Below are positions 41,342 to 50,607 of a stretch of 64,000 nt of DNA, in pieces. The notes under the pieces are model-generated. The model had not been told where the DNA came from and did no database searches. It saw only the letters and a list, made by a program, of their open reading frames with translations. The DNA is from VBAU01 sp036005185 (GTDB lineage: Bacteria; Bacteroidota; Bacteroidia; Chitinophagales; Chitinophagaceae), in contig DASYQS010000002.1 of NCBI GenBank assembly GCA_036005185.1, positions 62,001 to 126,000 of the forward strand. Direction: 5' to 3'. A program made the translations under genes and the position numbers. Every line of letters begins with the position of its first letter. The stretch's first letter is position 1.

Positions 41342-42997
41342 TTACTTATCTATTGCTAATGTTTTTTTATAGACTTCATTATTCCCAATGATTTCGATAG
41401 CTTTTTTTAAAACAGGGTCGTTTTTAAATCCCGCTTCAATTCGACCTTTTTCATAATAATAACGGGAAGCAATTTCTCCTTCAAGCAATCCTTTTATTTC
41501 TTTTTTAGCAATGAAAATGTCTTGTTGTTTTCTTTTCTTATACTCCTTTTCAAGGTTAGTTAATGCTGGCTGAATGTAGTTGAGATAACCTTCGCTGGCA
41601 GCCGTTTTTCTGAGCACTTTTATTTTTTCGTCAGTGGACGTAGCATAATTGCAACTATGTGCTTTTAAATAAGTAAAAAAATTATCATACTCATTTTCAC
41701 TTAGGGTAAATTGTCTTGCAGCGGCAATTGAAGGATGTGCAAGCTTGTATTGAGTGGCGTATTTAAACAAAATAAAGCTATCAATGAGACAAAAAGTGAG
41801 AGGCGACAAAGCTTTTGGTTCTACAATAAAATCAGGAATGATTCCCTCAGCATCTCTTTCTAACCGCCCGTTTTTTGTTTTAAAATATTTTTTTAATGAA
41901 TCAGGTGTTTCAACTCCTGTTCCGTTGGTAAAATAGTTCTTGATTTGAATACAACGACCGCTGGGAGTATAATAATGAGCTATTGTTAGTACCATTTCAG
42001 CACCGAATCCCATATTGAAAAGATTCCCGACAAGGCCTTTTCCAAAAGTTTTTTCACCGATAATTATCCCGCGGTCATTATCCTGAATAGCTCCTGATAA
42101 AACTTCGGCGGCTGAAGCCGTGCTTTTATTTGTGAGTATCACGAGAGGAATATTAGGATCAATAGCTGGCTCTGTAGCATACCATACAGAATCATCATCC
42201 CTGCTTTTTACACTTACAATAGTATTTCCTTTATCAATAAAAAAATTGGCAATTTTGATGGCTTGTTTCAGATACCCACCCGTGTTGTCTCTCAGGTCAA
42301 TCACCAGCCCGTTTAATGTATTGTTCTGCTTTAATTCTAGTAAGGCATGTAACAGCTCTTCACTGGAATTCTCGGTCATACCAGTAAGCATTATATATCC
42401 GGTGTTACCGCTGATTATTCCATAATAAGGTACACTACGCAACTTTATTTCTTCACGTGTAATGTTTGAAGTAATTTGATTTTGCTCTCTGGGCCGATAT
42501 ACCTTTATCGACAATTTTGTGCCTGGTGTTCCTCTTAAAGAATTTAATACTTCAAAAAGAAATTTTCCTTTTGTTGATATTCCGTCAATTTCAGTAATAA
42601 CATCACCAGTTTTTAGTCCTGCTTTGTCTGCAGGAAACCCCTGGTACACTTGAAACACCACTATTTGACGATCAATTTCTCTTATACCCATACCCACTCC
42701 GCCAAATTTGCCTGCGAGGCTTAAATGAAATTCATCTGTTTCTTCTTTGGACCGGTAACGTGTAAATGGATCTAACGTACCGAGCATGGCATCAATGCCC
42801 TTTCGCATCATTTTTTCAAGATCAATATTCGAGATATAATGTTTATTAATGCTGTTATAAAAGCTGTCCATAATAGCAAGTACTCTTTTTATGGAAGAAG
42901 TATCGTTTGAGACTTGTTGTTGTGAATAAATCCTAATGCTAATGATAATGAACAATAGGATCAGTCGCAACGTTTTTTTTAGAAATGGTGTTCTCAT
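41342..42997 (-). CDS. S41-family C-terminal processing peptidase
   Basis: A 551-residue secreted serine protease (signal peptide ending near IYSQ). A PDZ domain spans about 85-175 (KFGGVGMGIREIDRQIVV, then FPADKAGLKTGDVITEIDG). The peptidase domain follows, with the catalytic Ser in NKSTASAAEVLSGA and Lys in IGEKTFGKGLV. The C-terminal 150 residues form a helical extension. It should cleave proteins near their C-termini in the periplasm. It has its own gene unit. Confidence 0.94.
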   Translation of the reverse strand: MRTPFLKKTLRLILLFIIISIRIYSQQQVSNDTSSIKRVLAIMDSFYNSINKHYISNIDLEKMMRKGIDAMLGTLDPFTRYRSKEETDEFHLSLAGKFGGVGMGIREIDRQIVVFQVYQGFPADKAGLKTGDVITEIDGISTKGKFLFEVLNSLRGTPGTKLSIKVYRPREQNQITSNITREEIKLRSVPYYGIISGNTGYIMLTGMTENSSEELLHALLELKQNNTLNGLVIDLRDNTGGYLKQAIKIANFFIDKGNTIVSVKSRDDDSVWYATEPAIDPNIPLVILTNKSTASAAEVLSGAIQDNDRGIIIGEKTFGKGLVGNLFNMGFGAEMVLTIAHYYTPSGRCIQIKNYFTNGTGVETPDSLKKYFKTKNGRLERDAEGIIPDFIVEPKALSPLTFCLIDSFILFKYATQYKLAHPSIAAARQFTLSENEYDNFFTYLKAHSCNYATSTDEKIKVLRKTAASEGYLNYIQPALTNLEKEYKKRKQQDIFIAKKEIKGLLEGEIASRYYYEKGRIEAGFKNDPVLKKAIEIIGNNEVYKKTLAIDK

Positions 42998-43159
42998 AAA
43001 AAAAAATTGGTGATGGGAATCTGAGAGGCTTTTATAAAAATAAAAAAAATTACGCTTGGATAAGGATTACACAAAGATTTAGGCTATCAGATCATATAGC
43101 CAAACATGGTTCATAATTACATCATTCTTACCTTCGGGGACAATAGATGAATATCCAAA

Positions 43160-43933
43160 ATGAAAATAGCAACCTATAATGTGAATGGCATCAATGGTCG
43201 CCTTCCTGTGCTGCTACGTTGGCTGGATGAAGCAGCTCCGGATATTGTTTGCTTGCAAGAGTTAAAGGCACCTCATGAAAAATTTCCGGAAGCGGCTATC
43301 AAAGATGCAGGTTACAATGCCATTTGGCATGGACAAAAAAGTTGGAATGGTGTGGCCATCCTGACCCGTGATAAAAAGGTCATTGAGGTTTGTCGTGCTC
43401 TTCCCGGTGATCCTGAAGATTTGCACAGCCGCTATATCGAGGCATCTATTGACGATATTGTTATTGGCTGTCTTTACCTGCCCAATGGCAATCCCGCTCC
43501 CGGCCCGAAATTCGATTATAAGCTTGCTTGGTTTGAGAGATTGACGAAACATGCGGCCAGTCTTCTTAAATCCAATCAGCCTGTAGTATTGGCTGGTGAC
43601 TATAATGTAATGCCAACCGAACTGGATGTTTACAAGCCGGAGCGTTGGGTGGACGATGCATTGTTCAGACCAGAAACCCGTGCTGCCTTTAAAAAACTGG
43701 TAGCGCAAGGATGGACAGATGCGATTCGAAAACTTTATCCAAACCAAACGATCTATACTTTTTGGGATTACTTCCGCAATGCTTATGGTCGTGATGCAGG
43801 TTTGCGTATCGATCATTTTCTATTAAGCAAACATATCGACAAGCGCCTCAAAGCTGCCGGCGTTGACCGTCATGTACGCGGATGGGAGAAGACAAGTGAT
43901 CATGCTCCTGTATGGATTGAAGTGGCTGAGTGA
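43160..43933 (+). CDS. xth: Exodeoxyribonuclease III
   Basis: A 257-residue AP endonuclease / 3'-5' exonuclease in base excision repair. Active-site motifs: ATYNVNGINGR at 4-14, CLQELKAPHEKFPE near 31 (metal Glu), GDYNVMPTELDVY near 145, GLRIDHFLL near 215 and EKTSDHAPVW near 243 (catalytic Asp-His). The cytoplasmic protein is of normal length. A TACCTTCG promoter-like element lies about 25 bases upstream of the start. Confidence 0.96.
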   Translation: MKIATYNVNGINGRLPVLLRWLDEAAPDIVCLQELKAPHEKFPEAAIKDAGYNAIWHGQKSWNGVAILTRDKKVIEVCRALPGDPEDLHSRYIEASIDDIVIGCLYLPNGNPAPGPKFDYKLAWFERLTKHAASLLKSNQPVVLAGDYNVMPTELDVYKPERWVDDALFRPETRAAFKKLVAQGWTDAIRKLYPNQTIYTFWDYFRNAYGRDAGLRIDHFLLSKHIDKRLKAAGVDRHVRGWEKTSDHAPVWIEVAE

Positions 43934-43960
43934 TCTCGAGAAATTACAACTGCAATTGAT

Positions 43961-44470
43961 ATGGAAATAACGTCAATAAAATCTTTCCTCGATTATTACG
44001 AACGAATCAGAGAAAGAACCAACAGGATTATAAAATTGATTCCACCTGAGCACATGGACTTTGCCTATATGCCAGGCAAGTTCACGATAGCTGACCTTAT
44101 AAGACATATTGCAACCATTGAACGCTATATGTACGCGGAAACTATTGCAGGAAGAAAAAGTGCCTATCCAGGTTGCGGAAAAGAATTAGCCGATGGTTAT
44201 GAAAATGTGCTGAAATATTTTAACGATCTGCACGGTGAAGCCATTGAAATTTTTAAAGGCCTTAGCGATGAAGACTTGAAACGGAAATGTATGACACCGG
44301 CAAATATGGAAATAACAATATGGAAATGGCTTCGCGCCATGGTTGAGCATGAAATTCACCACCGCGGCCAATTATACATATACCTGAACATGTTGAATGT
44401 AAATACACCACCATTATTCGGGTTGACGTCGGAAGAAGTTCTGGAACGAAGTCATAAAATGTTGAGTTGA
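43961..44470 (+). CDS. DinB-family protein
   Basis: A 169-residue helical-bundle protein. Metal-type His are seen in LIRHIATIERYMYAE near residue 45 and MVEHEIHHRGQLYIYL near 130. It is a second DinB protein in the window, distinct in sequence from the one at 27 kb. It starts 27 bases after the exonuclease gene and may share its transcript, which would fit a stress or damage role, though this is inference. Confidence 0.88.
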   Translation: MEITSIKSFLDYYERIRERTNRIIKLIPPEHMDFAYMPGKFTIADLIRHIATIERYMYAETIAGRKSAYPGCGKELADGYENVLKYFNDLHGEAIEIFKGLSDEDLKRKCMTPANMEITIWKWLRAMVEHEIHHRGQLYIYLNMLNVNTPPLFGLTSEEVLERSHKMLS

Positions 44471-44563
44471 CTAATACCTGCCAAGAAAAATCATCTATGA
44501 AAGCTTTCTCAACTGTCCGAATTTTAAAATGTCATTCGTCTTTAGACAATAAATTAAAAAACT

Positions 44564-44932
44564 ATGATGACAACAAAAGAGCTTCTTGATACTTACTATA
44601 AAGGTTTGGCACAAAAAGCAGGTTGGGAAACAACGATTTCCGATGAATTTAAATTTGTAGGTGGCGATATGACTAAGACATCGCCCATTGTAGGCAAGCA
44701 GACTTATATTGACATCATTAAACGCTTTTCGAAATTATTTCAAACCATGCGGGTAAAAGAAATGATAGTAGAGGACGAGCGTGCAATGGTGATTGCCAAT
44801 TATGATTACATATTTCCAAATGGCAAAGCAATTAACGGTGACGTTGCAGAAATTTGGAAAGTAAAAAATGGTAAGCTTGATGCGCTTACTATATTTTTTG
44901 ACACGCTGACCTTTCAAATAAATACTAAATAG
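44564..44932 (+). CDS. NTF2-like (SnoaL-type) small protein
   Basis: A 122-residue cytoplasmic protein of the NTF2-like fold: an N-terminal helix (TKELLDTYYKGLAQKAGW), FKFVGGDMTKTSPIVGKQTY and the final strands with AEIWKVKNGKLDALTIFFDT. These folds bind small hydrophobic ligands. It is distinct from the two exported relatives at 27.5 and 55.2 kb, as it has no signal peptide. Confidence 0.85.
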   Translation: MMTTKELLDTYYKGLAQKAGWETTISDEFKFVGGDMTKTSPIVGKQTYIDIIKRFSKLFQTMRVKEMIVEDERAMVIANYDYIFPNGKAINGDVAEIWKVKNGKLDALTIFFDTLTFQINTK

Positions 44933-44995
44933 GACGATTAACGAGTATAGGCTTTGCTATACAGATGTCTCAAATGCGTCAAGTTTGTATTGAAT

Positions 44996-46114
44996 TTATA
45001 ATTTCAAATCTATCTTCTTCCCTGTTTTAGCAGCGAGATAAATTGCATCAATAATTTTCAAATCTTTTAATGCTTCTTCACCATCAACTGGCACGATGGG
45101 TTGTTTGCCTTGCAAAATAATATCTGACATTTCTTCCATTTGCACAGTTTGATGTGTTTGATGCGGCTGCGTTAATTCACCTTTGTGTGTCCTTCCCTTG
45201 ATAGGACCATAACCGGTTGCCGGCAACAGTTCTGCAAAACCCTTTTCAGCATTCAGGAAAAAACGATCAAGATTATTCATGCTGTAAGTCGATAGGCAGG
45301 AAGCAACCGCTCCGCTGGGAAAGCCTAATTGAAATTGAATAGTTTCATCAACACCTTCTTTAAATTTTTCTTTATCCGTTTTTGTTTCTTGAGCAGTTAC
45401 CCAATTTGGCTCCTCTCCTATCATGTATCGTGAACCATTGATGGAATAAATTCCAATATCCATCATGGCGCCGCCGCCGGCCAATTCTTTTTTCAATCGC
45501 CACTGAGTTGGATCGCCTATTCTGAAGCCGGACAATCCCTGAAAGAATAAAATCTTTCCCAGCTCACCTTCTTTTCTCATTCTGATAATTTCAAGTGTCT
45601 TCGGTTCAAAATGCATTCGATAGCCTACCAGCAATTTTACATTTGCTTTTTTGCAGGCATCGATCATTTCCTGTCCTTGTTTAGCATTTATCGCCATGGG
45701 TTTTTCACAAATCGCATGCTTGCCCGCCTTGGCAACACGTATTACCTCGTCATGATGCAGGGCATTGGGCGTGATCACATATACTGCGTCAATATCAGGA
45801 TTGTTTTTGATGGCGTCAAAGTTTTCATAGTTGTAGCAGTTTTTTTCCGGGATATTATATTTAGCCTGCCAAGCACTGATCTTGGAAGGCGTGCCGCTGA
45901 TAACGCCAACCAATTTTGCTTTGGTGCATGATTGCATAGCCTCGGCCACTCTGGTTCCATAACTTCCCAATCCCATGATTGCGACTCGGAGCATCGGCGC
46001 ATCATAAATTTTCTTGTAACTATTTTCCTCGGTCGTCGAACCAATATATGGCGACAATGGCAACGCTATTGCCGTAGCGGCCAGTTTTTGTAAAAACTCA
46101 CGACGTGAATTCAT
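44996..46114 (-). CDS. Tat-exported Gfo/Idh/MocA oxidoreductase
   Basis: The start MNSRREFLQKLAATAIALPL at 46114 gives a Tat signal (SRREFLQ). The Rossmann motif is GLGSYGTRVAEAM near residue 45, the conserved EKP motif is in CEKPMAINAKQG near 135, and the C-terminal substrate domain follows. Members use NAD(P) with sugar-like substrates, and glucose-fructose oxidoreductase is the classic exported case that carries its cofactor. The substrate here is unknown. A second exported relative lies at 47.3 kb. Confidence 0.93.
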   Translation of the reverse strand: MNSRREFLQKLAATAIALPLSPYIGSTTEENSYKKIYDAPMLRVAIMGLGSYGTRVAEAMQSCTKAKLVGVISGTPSKISAWQAKYNIPEKNCYNYENFDAIKNNPDIDAVYVITPNALHHDEVIRVAKAGKHAICEKPMAINAKQGQEMIDACKKANVKLLVGYRMHFEPKTLEIIRMRKEGELGKILFFQGLSGFRIGDPTQWRLKKELAGGGAMMDIGIYSINGSRYMIGEEPNWVTAQETKTDKEKFKEGVDETIQFQLGFPSGAVASCLSTYSMNNLDRFFLNAEKGFAELLPATGYGPIKGRTHKGELTQPHQTHQTVQMEEMSDIILQGKQPIVPVDGEEALKDLKIIDAIYLAAKTGKKIDLKL

Positions 46115-46266
46115 AAAACTTCGGTTTTTACAGTAAGTTAAACTTTTATACATAATTATAAGATGGCACAAGTAAATAATACATCTCGCTTAACCAAAAG
46201 ATTCTATGTGATCTTCTCTAACTTGGAACAAGACTTGTGGCTTTTCTATAATTGATATAGAAAAAA

Positions 46267-46276
46267 ATTACTTGCA
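46267..46276 (+). promoter_or_regulatory. Promoter-like ATTACTTGCA upstream of the RibD-type reductase
   Basis: A ten-base motif recurring upstream of several plus-strand genes in the window (31480, 31992 and 36858, one or two mismatches at most). Here it lies 73 bases before the start codon. Confidence 0.3.
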
Positions 46277-46348
46277 TAAAATTTTACAAAGCTGTCCAAT
46301 TCTGAAGCCTTCGATTGTTATTCATTTACACAATTAAAATTTACAATC

Positions 46349-46972
46349 ATGAGAAAGATCATAATGCTCAACCGTGTTTCTATGGACGGCTTTTTTGCCG
46401 GACCAAATGGAGAAAGTCATGAATGGTTCATTCAAGATCAGAAAGTTGATAAAGCGGCACATGAAATGATGGAGCCCGATACAGTTTTATTCGGCAGAGT
46501 AACCTATAAAATTTTTGAAGAGCATTGGCCAAAAATGGAAAAAGATCCTAAAGCTCCAAAAGAAGCCAAGGCTACGGCCGATGAGCTGAATAAAATGACC
46601 AAGCTGGTCTTTTCAAAAACGCTCAAAGAGGTTGCATGGCAAAATTCTAAATTGATGAAAGGCGATCTTATCGAGCAAGTAAGAAAGTTGAAACAAGGAA
46701 ATGGTCGTGACATAGTGATATTTGGCAGCGGCACCATTATTCAACAACTCACCGATGAACAATTAATTGACGAATATCTGTTTGTACTAACTCCGGTTAT
46801 TTTGGGAAAGGGGAAATCATTTTTTAAAGATGTAAAACAGCTTAAGCTAAAACTTTTGGAAGTAAGGGATTTCGATTCGGGAAATGTTATGCTTCACTAT
46901 AAGACAGAAAACAAACTTGCTGAGAAACGTGATGAAGCAAGAAAAAAATCTTCCCTACAGACTACTCATTAA
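46349..46972 (+). CDS. Dihydrofolate-reductase-like (RibD C-terminal domain) protein
   Basis: A 207-residue cytoplasmic protein with the RibD-C/DHFR-like pattern: MRKIIMLNRVSMDGFFAGPN at the start, LFGRVTYKIFEEHWP near residue 50, and GRDIVIFGSGTIIQQLTD near 120 (NADPH-binding), ending in a basic tail. These proteins resemble riboflavin-pathway reductases but most are of unknown substrate. There is no deaminase domain or rib operon near it. Confidence 0.92.
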   Translation: MRKIIMLNRVSMDGFFAGPNGESHEWFIQDQKVDKAAHEMMEPDTVLFGRVTYKIFEEHWPKMEKDPKAPKEAKATADELNKMTKLVFSKTLKEVAWQNSKLMKGDLIEQVRKLKQGNGRDIVIFGSGTIIQQLTDEQLIDEYLFVLTPVILGKGKSFFKDVKQLKLKLLEVRDFDSGNVMLHYKTENKLAEKRDEARKKSSLQTTH

Positions 46973-47297
46973 CAGAACATAGATGGGCTTTTGAGGAATA
47001 ATTATCTGCGCCGGATTTTTGACAGACCGGCGCAGATAAACCTATTTTAAAATTGACTTATTTTTGAAATAAGCACCAACTATCGGTCATTATGATCAAG
47101 TACTCGATAATTGTTCTGCTTTTCTTTGTTGAAAAATCCGGCGATAAGATCACACAACCATTTGCTTCGTATTTTCTATACTCTGCCATGCATAAATATA
47201 TCTCATATACATTTTATTCATTTTAGTTTACATTGTTTTTCCGGTGTTTTAAAATGATTTACTTTAGAAAGAAATTAAACACCCATAATATTGCCAC
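46973..47297. other. 325-base gene-free stretch with two hairpins
   Basis: Bases 47002-47014 (TTATCTGCGCCGG) pair exactly with 47027-47039 across a 12-base loop. A second small hairpin CTTATTT/AAATAAG lies at 47057-47073. Neither is followed by a T run, so they are not classic terminators. The rest is AT-rich with a TACTTTAG promoter-like element near 47259. A 44-codon frame at 47092-47226 is not convincing. Confidence 0.6.
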
Positions 47298-48653
47298 ATG
47301 AAAAAATCACGTCGTGTTTTTATCAAGCAAACAGCAATGGCAGGAGCCGGTGTAATGGCCGCAAAACTTGGATGGACTGCACAAAGCTATAATCGGATCA
47401 TCGGTTCAAATGACAGAGTAAGAGTGGGCGTAGTCGGTTTCTCCGACCGGCATCGCAGCTCACACATTCCCTGTTTTATGAATCATTATAAAGAAATGAA
47501 TTTCGATCTTGTTGCTGTATCGGATATCTGGAAAAAAAGAAGAGAAGATGGCGCCGCCACTTGGAAAGAAAAGATGGGTCATGATATCATTGCATGCCGC
47601 AATAATGAAGAGATGTATGATAAAAAGTTAGTCGATGCGGTATTTATCAGCACGGCCGATTTTCAGCACGCTTTGCACGCTATTGAAGCCGTAAAAGCCG
47701 GTTGCGACGCCTACGTGGAAAAACCGTTTGCAGAAACCATGGAAGACAACCGCGCCGCATTGAAGGCAATAAAAGCAACGAATAGAATTGTGCAAATGGG
47801 CTCACAAAGAAGAAGCGGTTCAAATTATCATGCAGCCAATAAATTTATAAAATCAGGAAAGTTTGGCCCCATAACAATGGTTGAATTAACATGGAATGTG
47901 AATCAGCCAGGTCGTTGGCGCCGCCCGTCAGTAGTGCCTCTATTGAAAGAAGAAGATACAGATTGGAAAAGATATTTACTAAACAGGCCTTTTGAACCAT
48001 TTGATGCGAGAAAATATTTGGAGTTTCGTTTGTTTTGGCCTTATTCATCAGGCTTGCCGGGTCAGTGGATGAGCCACCAAATTGATACCGTTCATTGGTT
48101 TAGTGGCTTGCAACATCCGCGTAGTGTAGTTGCTAACGGAGGCATTTACATGTGGAAGGATGGAAGAAGAAATTGGGACACCATCACTGCCGTTTTTGAT
48201 TATGGCCCTACTAATGATCTAACTACAGGTTTTCAAGTTATTTTTTGCTCACGCATGCACAATGGCGATGAACATCCGGCCGAGATCTATTACTCAAATG
48301 GTGGCGAATTGAATCTTAACACCAATAAAGTTTCTCCCAAGGGTGGTTTAACGAAAAGGTTTGCCGATGAAATGAAAATGCAACCCAATTTATTGCCTGA
48401 GATGAGCTTGTCAGAAGCTGAACCACCAATTGTTTCTGCAAATACCGGCGGCGATTCTCTCACATCAAATCATGTCAGAAATTGGATGGAATGTATTCGG
48501 AGTCGCAAGCAGCCCAATGCTCCGGTTGAAGCGGGCTATAGCCATTCTATCGCTACTTCAATGACCAATGCTGCCGTGAGGACGGGATTAAAGGCAACCT
48601 TTGATGAAAAAACACAAGAAGTAATAGTGGGTGGAAAAGCATTTAAATATTAA
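47298..48653 (+). CDS. Tat-exported Gfo/Idh/MocA oxidoreductase paired with DUF6807
   Basis: A 451-residue protein. The N-terminus MKKSRRVFIKQTAMAGAGVM is a Tat signal with twin Arg. The Rossmann motif region VGVVGFSDRHRSSH near residue 45 is unusual: the usual GxGxxG is replaced by GFSDRH. The EKP motif is VEKPFAETMEDN near 142. The C-terminal domain contains LPGQWMSHQIDTVHWFSG. The gene is followed 18 bases later by a DUF6807 gene, which suggests a shared sugar-acid or keto-sugar pathway. Confidence 0.92.
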   Translation: MKKSRRVFIKQTAMAGAGVMAAKLGWTAQSYNRIIGSNDRVRVGVVGFSDRHRSSHIPCFMNHYKEMNFDLVAVSDIWKKRREDGAATWKEKMGHDIIACRNNEEMYDKKLVDAVFISTADFQHALHAIEAVKAGCDAYVEKPFAETMEDNRAALKAIKATNRIVQMGSQRRSGSNYHAANKFIKSGKFGPITMVELTWNVNQPGRWRRPSVVPLLKEEDTDWKRYLLNRPFEPFDARKYLEFRLFWPYSSGLPGQWMSHQIDTVHWFSGLQHPRSVVANGGIYMWKDGRRNWDTITAVFDYGPTNDLTTGFQVIFCSRMHNGDEHPAEIYYSNGGELNLNTNKVSPKGGLTKRFADEMKMQPNLLPEMSLSEAEPPIVSANTGGDSLTSNHVRNWMECIRSRKQPNAPVEAGYSHSIATSMTNAAVRTGLKATFDEKTQEVIVGGKAFKY

Positions 48654-48671
48654 ATCAGCTAAGCAAAACTT

Positions 48672-49736
48672 ATGATCGATTCTAAAAAATACTTAACCCT
48701 TTGGATTATCAGCGTGATCATTTTTTCTTCAGTAGTAGCTCAAAATGAAACCGTAAAAATCGTACAAGATAAAAATAAAAAAAGCATTGATGTTTTTATC
48801 GGTCAAAAATTATTCACTCGCTTTTTATATCCTGACACTCTTGAAAAACCAGTACTATATCCAATATACGCTTCGAATGGAACGATGGTTACAAGAGGTT
48901 TTCCGCTCAATCCTCTTCCGGGAGATCCAACCGATCACCCGCATCATTTGGGTTTGTGGTTTAATTATGAAAATGTGAACGGCTTAGATTTTTGGAACAA
49001 TTCTTATGCGATTGCCGCCGAAAAAAAATCGCTTTATGGCTGGATAAAGACCGATCAAATTCTTAAAACATCCAATGGTTCTACCGGAGTGCTGTCCTAT
49101 CATGCAAATTGGACCAATCAAAAAAATGATGTGCTGCTGGAAGAAACAACCCGTTATGAATTTAGCGGCACACCCCATCAACGTATCATAGACAGAATAA
49201 CTGTTTTGAAAGCAAACACGGATGTGAATTTTACAGATGCTAAAGACGGTATGCTGGGATTGCGCGTAGCGCACGAGCTTCAGATCCCCGCCACCAAGGA
49301 TCAAAAATTTACAGACGATAAAGGCAACGTGACTGTAGTGAAAGTGAGTGCCGATAGCGCTGCAAACGGAAATTATTTGACTAGTGAAGGAAAACAAGGC
49401 GATGATGCCTGGAGTACAAGAGCCGTGTGGTGCAAGATGTATGGTAAAATGAAAAATGATTCAATCAGTATTGCTATCATCGATCATCCTGGCAATCCCA
49501 ACTACCCCACTTTTTGGCATGCACGGGGCTATGGGTTATTTGCAGCAAATCCATTGGGTGAAAAAATATTTACCAATGGAAAATCGGAAAAAAATTTCAA
49601 GCTGAAGAAAGGGGAATCAGTTCGTTTTTATTACAGAATCGTAATAGCAGATGGTGGTAAGACTTTATCACCAGCGCAGCTAAATAAGATGGCAAATGAT
49701 TTTTCAAAGGCGAATCCTGGTAAGATAGCAGATTAA
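48672..49736 (+). CDS. Secreted DUF6807 (PmoA-like) protein
   Basis: A 354-residue protein with an N-terminal signal peptide (ending near SSVVAQ). The family signature HPHHLGLWFNYENVNGLDFW near residue 98 is clear, with PNYPTFWHARGYGLFAANPLG near 277. The family is often labelled 'methane oxygenase PmoA', a misnomer; the true function is not established. It commonly sits beside Gfo/Idh/MocA proteins in Bacteroidota, as here, implying a role in sugar breakdown. Confidence 0.92.
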   Translation: MIDSKKYLTLWIISVIIFSSVVAQNETVKIVQDKNKKSIDVFIGQKLFTRFLYPDTLEKPVLYPIYASNGTMVTRGFPLNPLPGDPTDHPHHLGLWFNYENVNGLDFWNNSYAIAAEKKSLYGWIKTDQILKTSNGSTGVLSYHANWTNQKNDVLLEETTRYEFSGTPHQRIIDRITVLKANTDVNFTDAKDGMLGLRVAHELQIPATKDQKFTDDKGNVTVVKVSADSAANGNYLTSEGKQGDDAWSTRAVWCKMYGKMKNDSISIAIIDHPGNPNYPTFWHARGYGLFAANPLGEKIFTNGKSEKNFKLKKGESVRFYYRIVIADGGKTLSPAQLNKMANDFSKANPGKIAD

Positions 49737-49822
49737 TAATTTCAACTTCCTTTTAACCAACTTCAGAAAAATAGCTCTGGCGCTTGTGACCTTTAAAATG
49801 TTTATTTTCGATAGCTCATATC

Positions 49823-50176
49823 ATGAAATTGTTTTTTTCAATTATATTTTTGATGCTACTATGTTCTTATCAGACAAAACAAAACGTACATGTGAAATTC
49901 AAAAATGCGACTAGCGAAGATTTTAAAGAACTCTATGTAAATATTTTTGGTGAAGAATATACATTTTTTAATATAGAAAAAGGGGAAACGACAAAACCCA
50001 TCCATGTAAAAAAATCGGCCAGATATTGCTGTGCAAAAGCGATCACCGCAAAAGACACAGTTATTTGTCAACCGATTGACTATGTAGGCGAAAAAATATT
50101 TACTCAAGGAAAGTTGCTTATGATATTTGAAATAATAACAACCGATGATGGTAAAAGGTATCTCATTATAAAATAA
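49823..50176 (+). CDS. Small exported hypothetical protein, possible lipoprotein
   Basis: A 117-residue protein. The N-terminus MKLFFSIIFLMLLCSYQTKQ looks like a lipoprotein signal (LMLLC), without the common Ser/Ala at -1. The mature part is beta-rich with two adjacent Cys (ARYCCAKAITAKD). No family recognised. A TATTTTCG promoter-like element lies 13 bases upstream of the start, with a TTG about 16 bases before that. Confidence 0.68.
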   Translation: MKLFFSIIFLMLLCSYQTKQNVHVKFKNATSEDFKELYVNIFGEEYTFFNIEKGETTKPIHVKKSARYCCAKAITAKDTVICQPIDYVGEKIFTQGKLLMIFEIITTDDGKRYLIIK

Positions 50177-50186
50177 ATCAACAACG

Positions 50187-50570
50187 ATGGCAGATAAACA
50201 CCCTACTTACGAAAATGGCAAAATCTGTTATATCGAGATGCCGGCTAGTGATATTGCCCGTTCAGCATCATTTTATAAAACCGTATTTAATTGGAACATC
50301 AGGCAACGCGGTGATGGCGCTACTGCTTTTGATGATACAGTAGGGCAAGTTAGCGGTGCATGGGTGCTTAATCGAAAGCCGATGACAGAAGTTGGTTTAT
50401 TATTTTATACTATGGTTGACAACATCGAAGCAGCAATAGAAAAAGTGGTCTCAAACGGTGGTAAGATTATTCAACCCGTTGGCATGGACGCACCAGAAAT
50501 CACTGCAAGATTTACTGATCCTGCAGGAAATATAATTGGCCTTTATCAACAGCCTCCATCGAATAATTGA
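50187..50570 (+). CDS. VOC-fold (glyoxalase/bleomycin-resistance-like) protein
   Basis: A 127-residue protein with the typical start ICYIEMPASDIARSASFYKT and a terminal module ITARFTDPAGNIIGLYQQP, of the YycE / CFP-30 type. The metal ligands are probably Glu and His equivalents, but no catalytic role is fixed. It lies 10 bases after the small exported gene and may be co-transcribed with it. Confidence 0.9.
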   Translation: MADKHPTYENGKICYIEMPASDIARSASFYKTVFNWNIRQRGDGATAFDDTVGQVSGAWVLNRKPMTEVGLLFYTMVDNIEAAIEKVVSNGGKIIQPVGMDAPEITARFTDPAGNIIGLYQQPPSNN

Positions 50571-50607
50571 AATTTATGATCTTTAAAAAATGTAGTGGAG
50601 AAATGAA

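Noticed and set aside
47092..47226. A 44-codon frame with a hydrophobic start between the RibD-type gene and the exported oxidoreductase
   Set aside because: No ribosome binding site, unusual residue use and no family; probably chance in AT-rich DNA.
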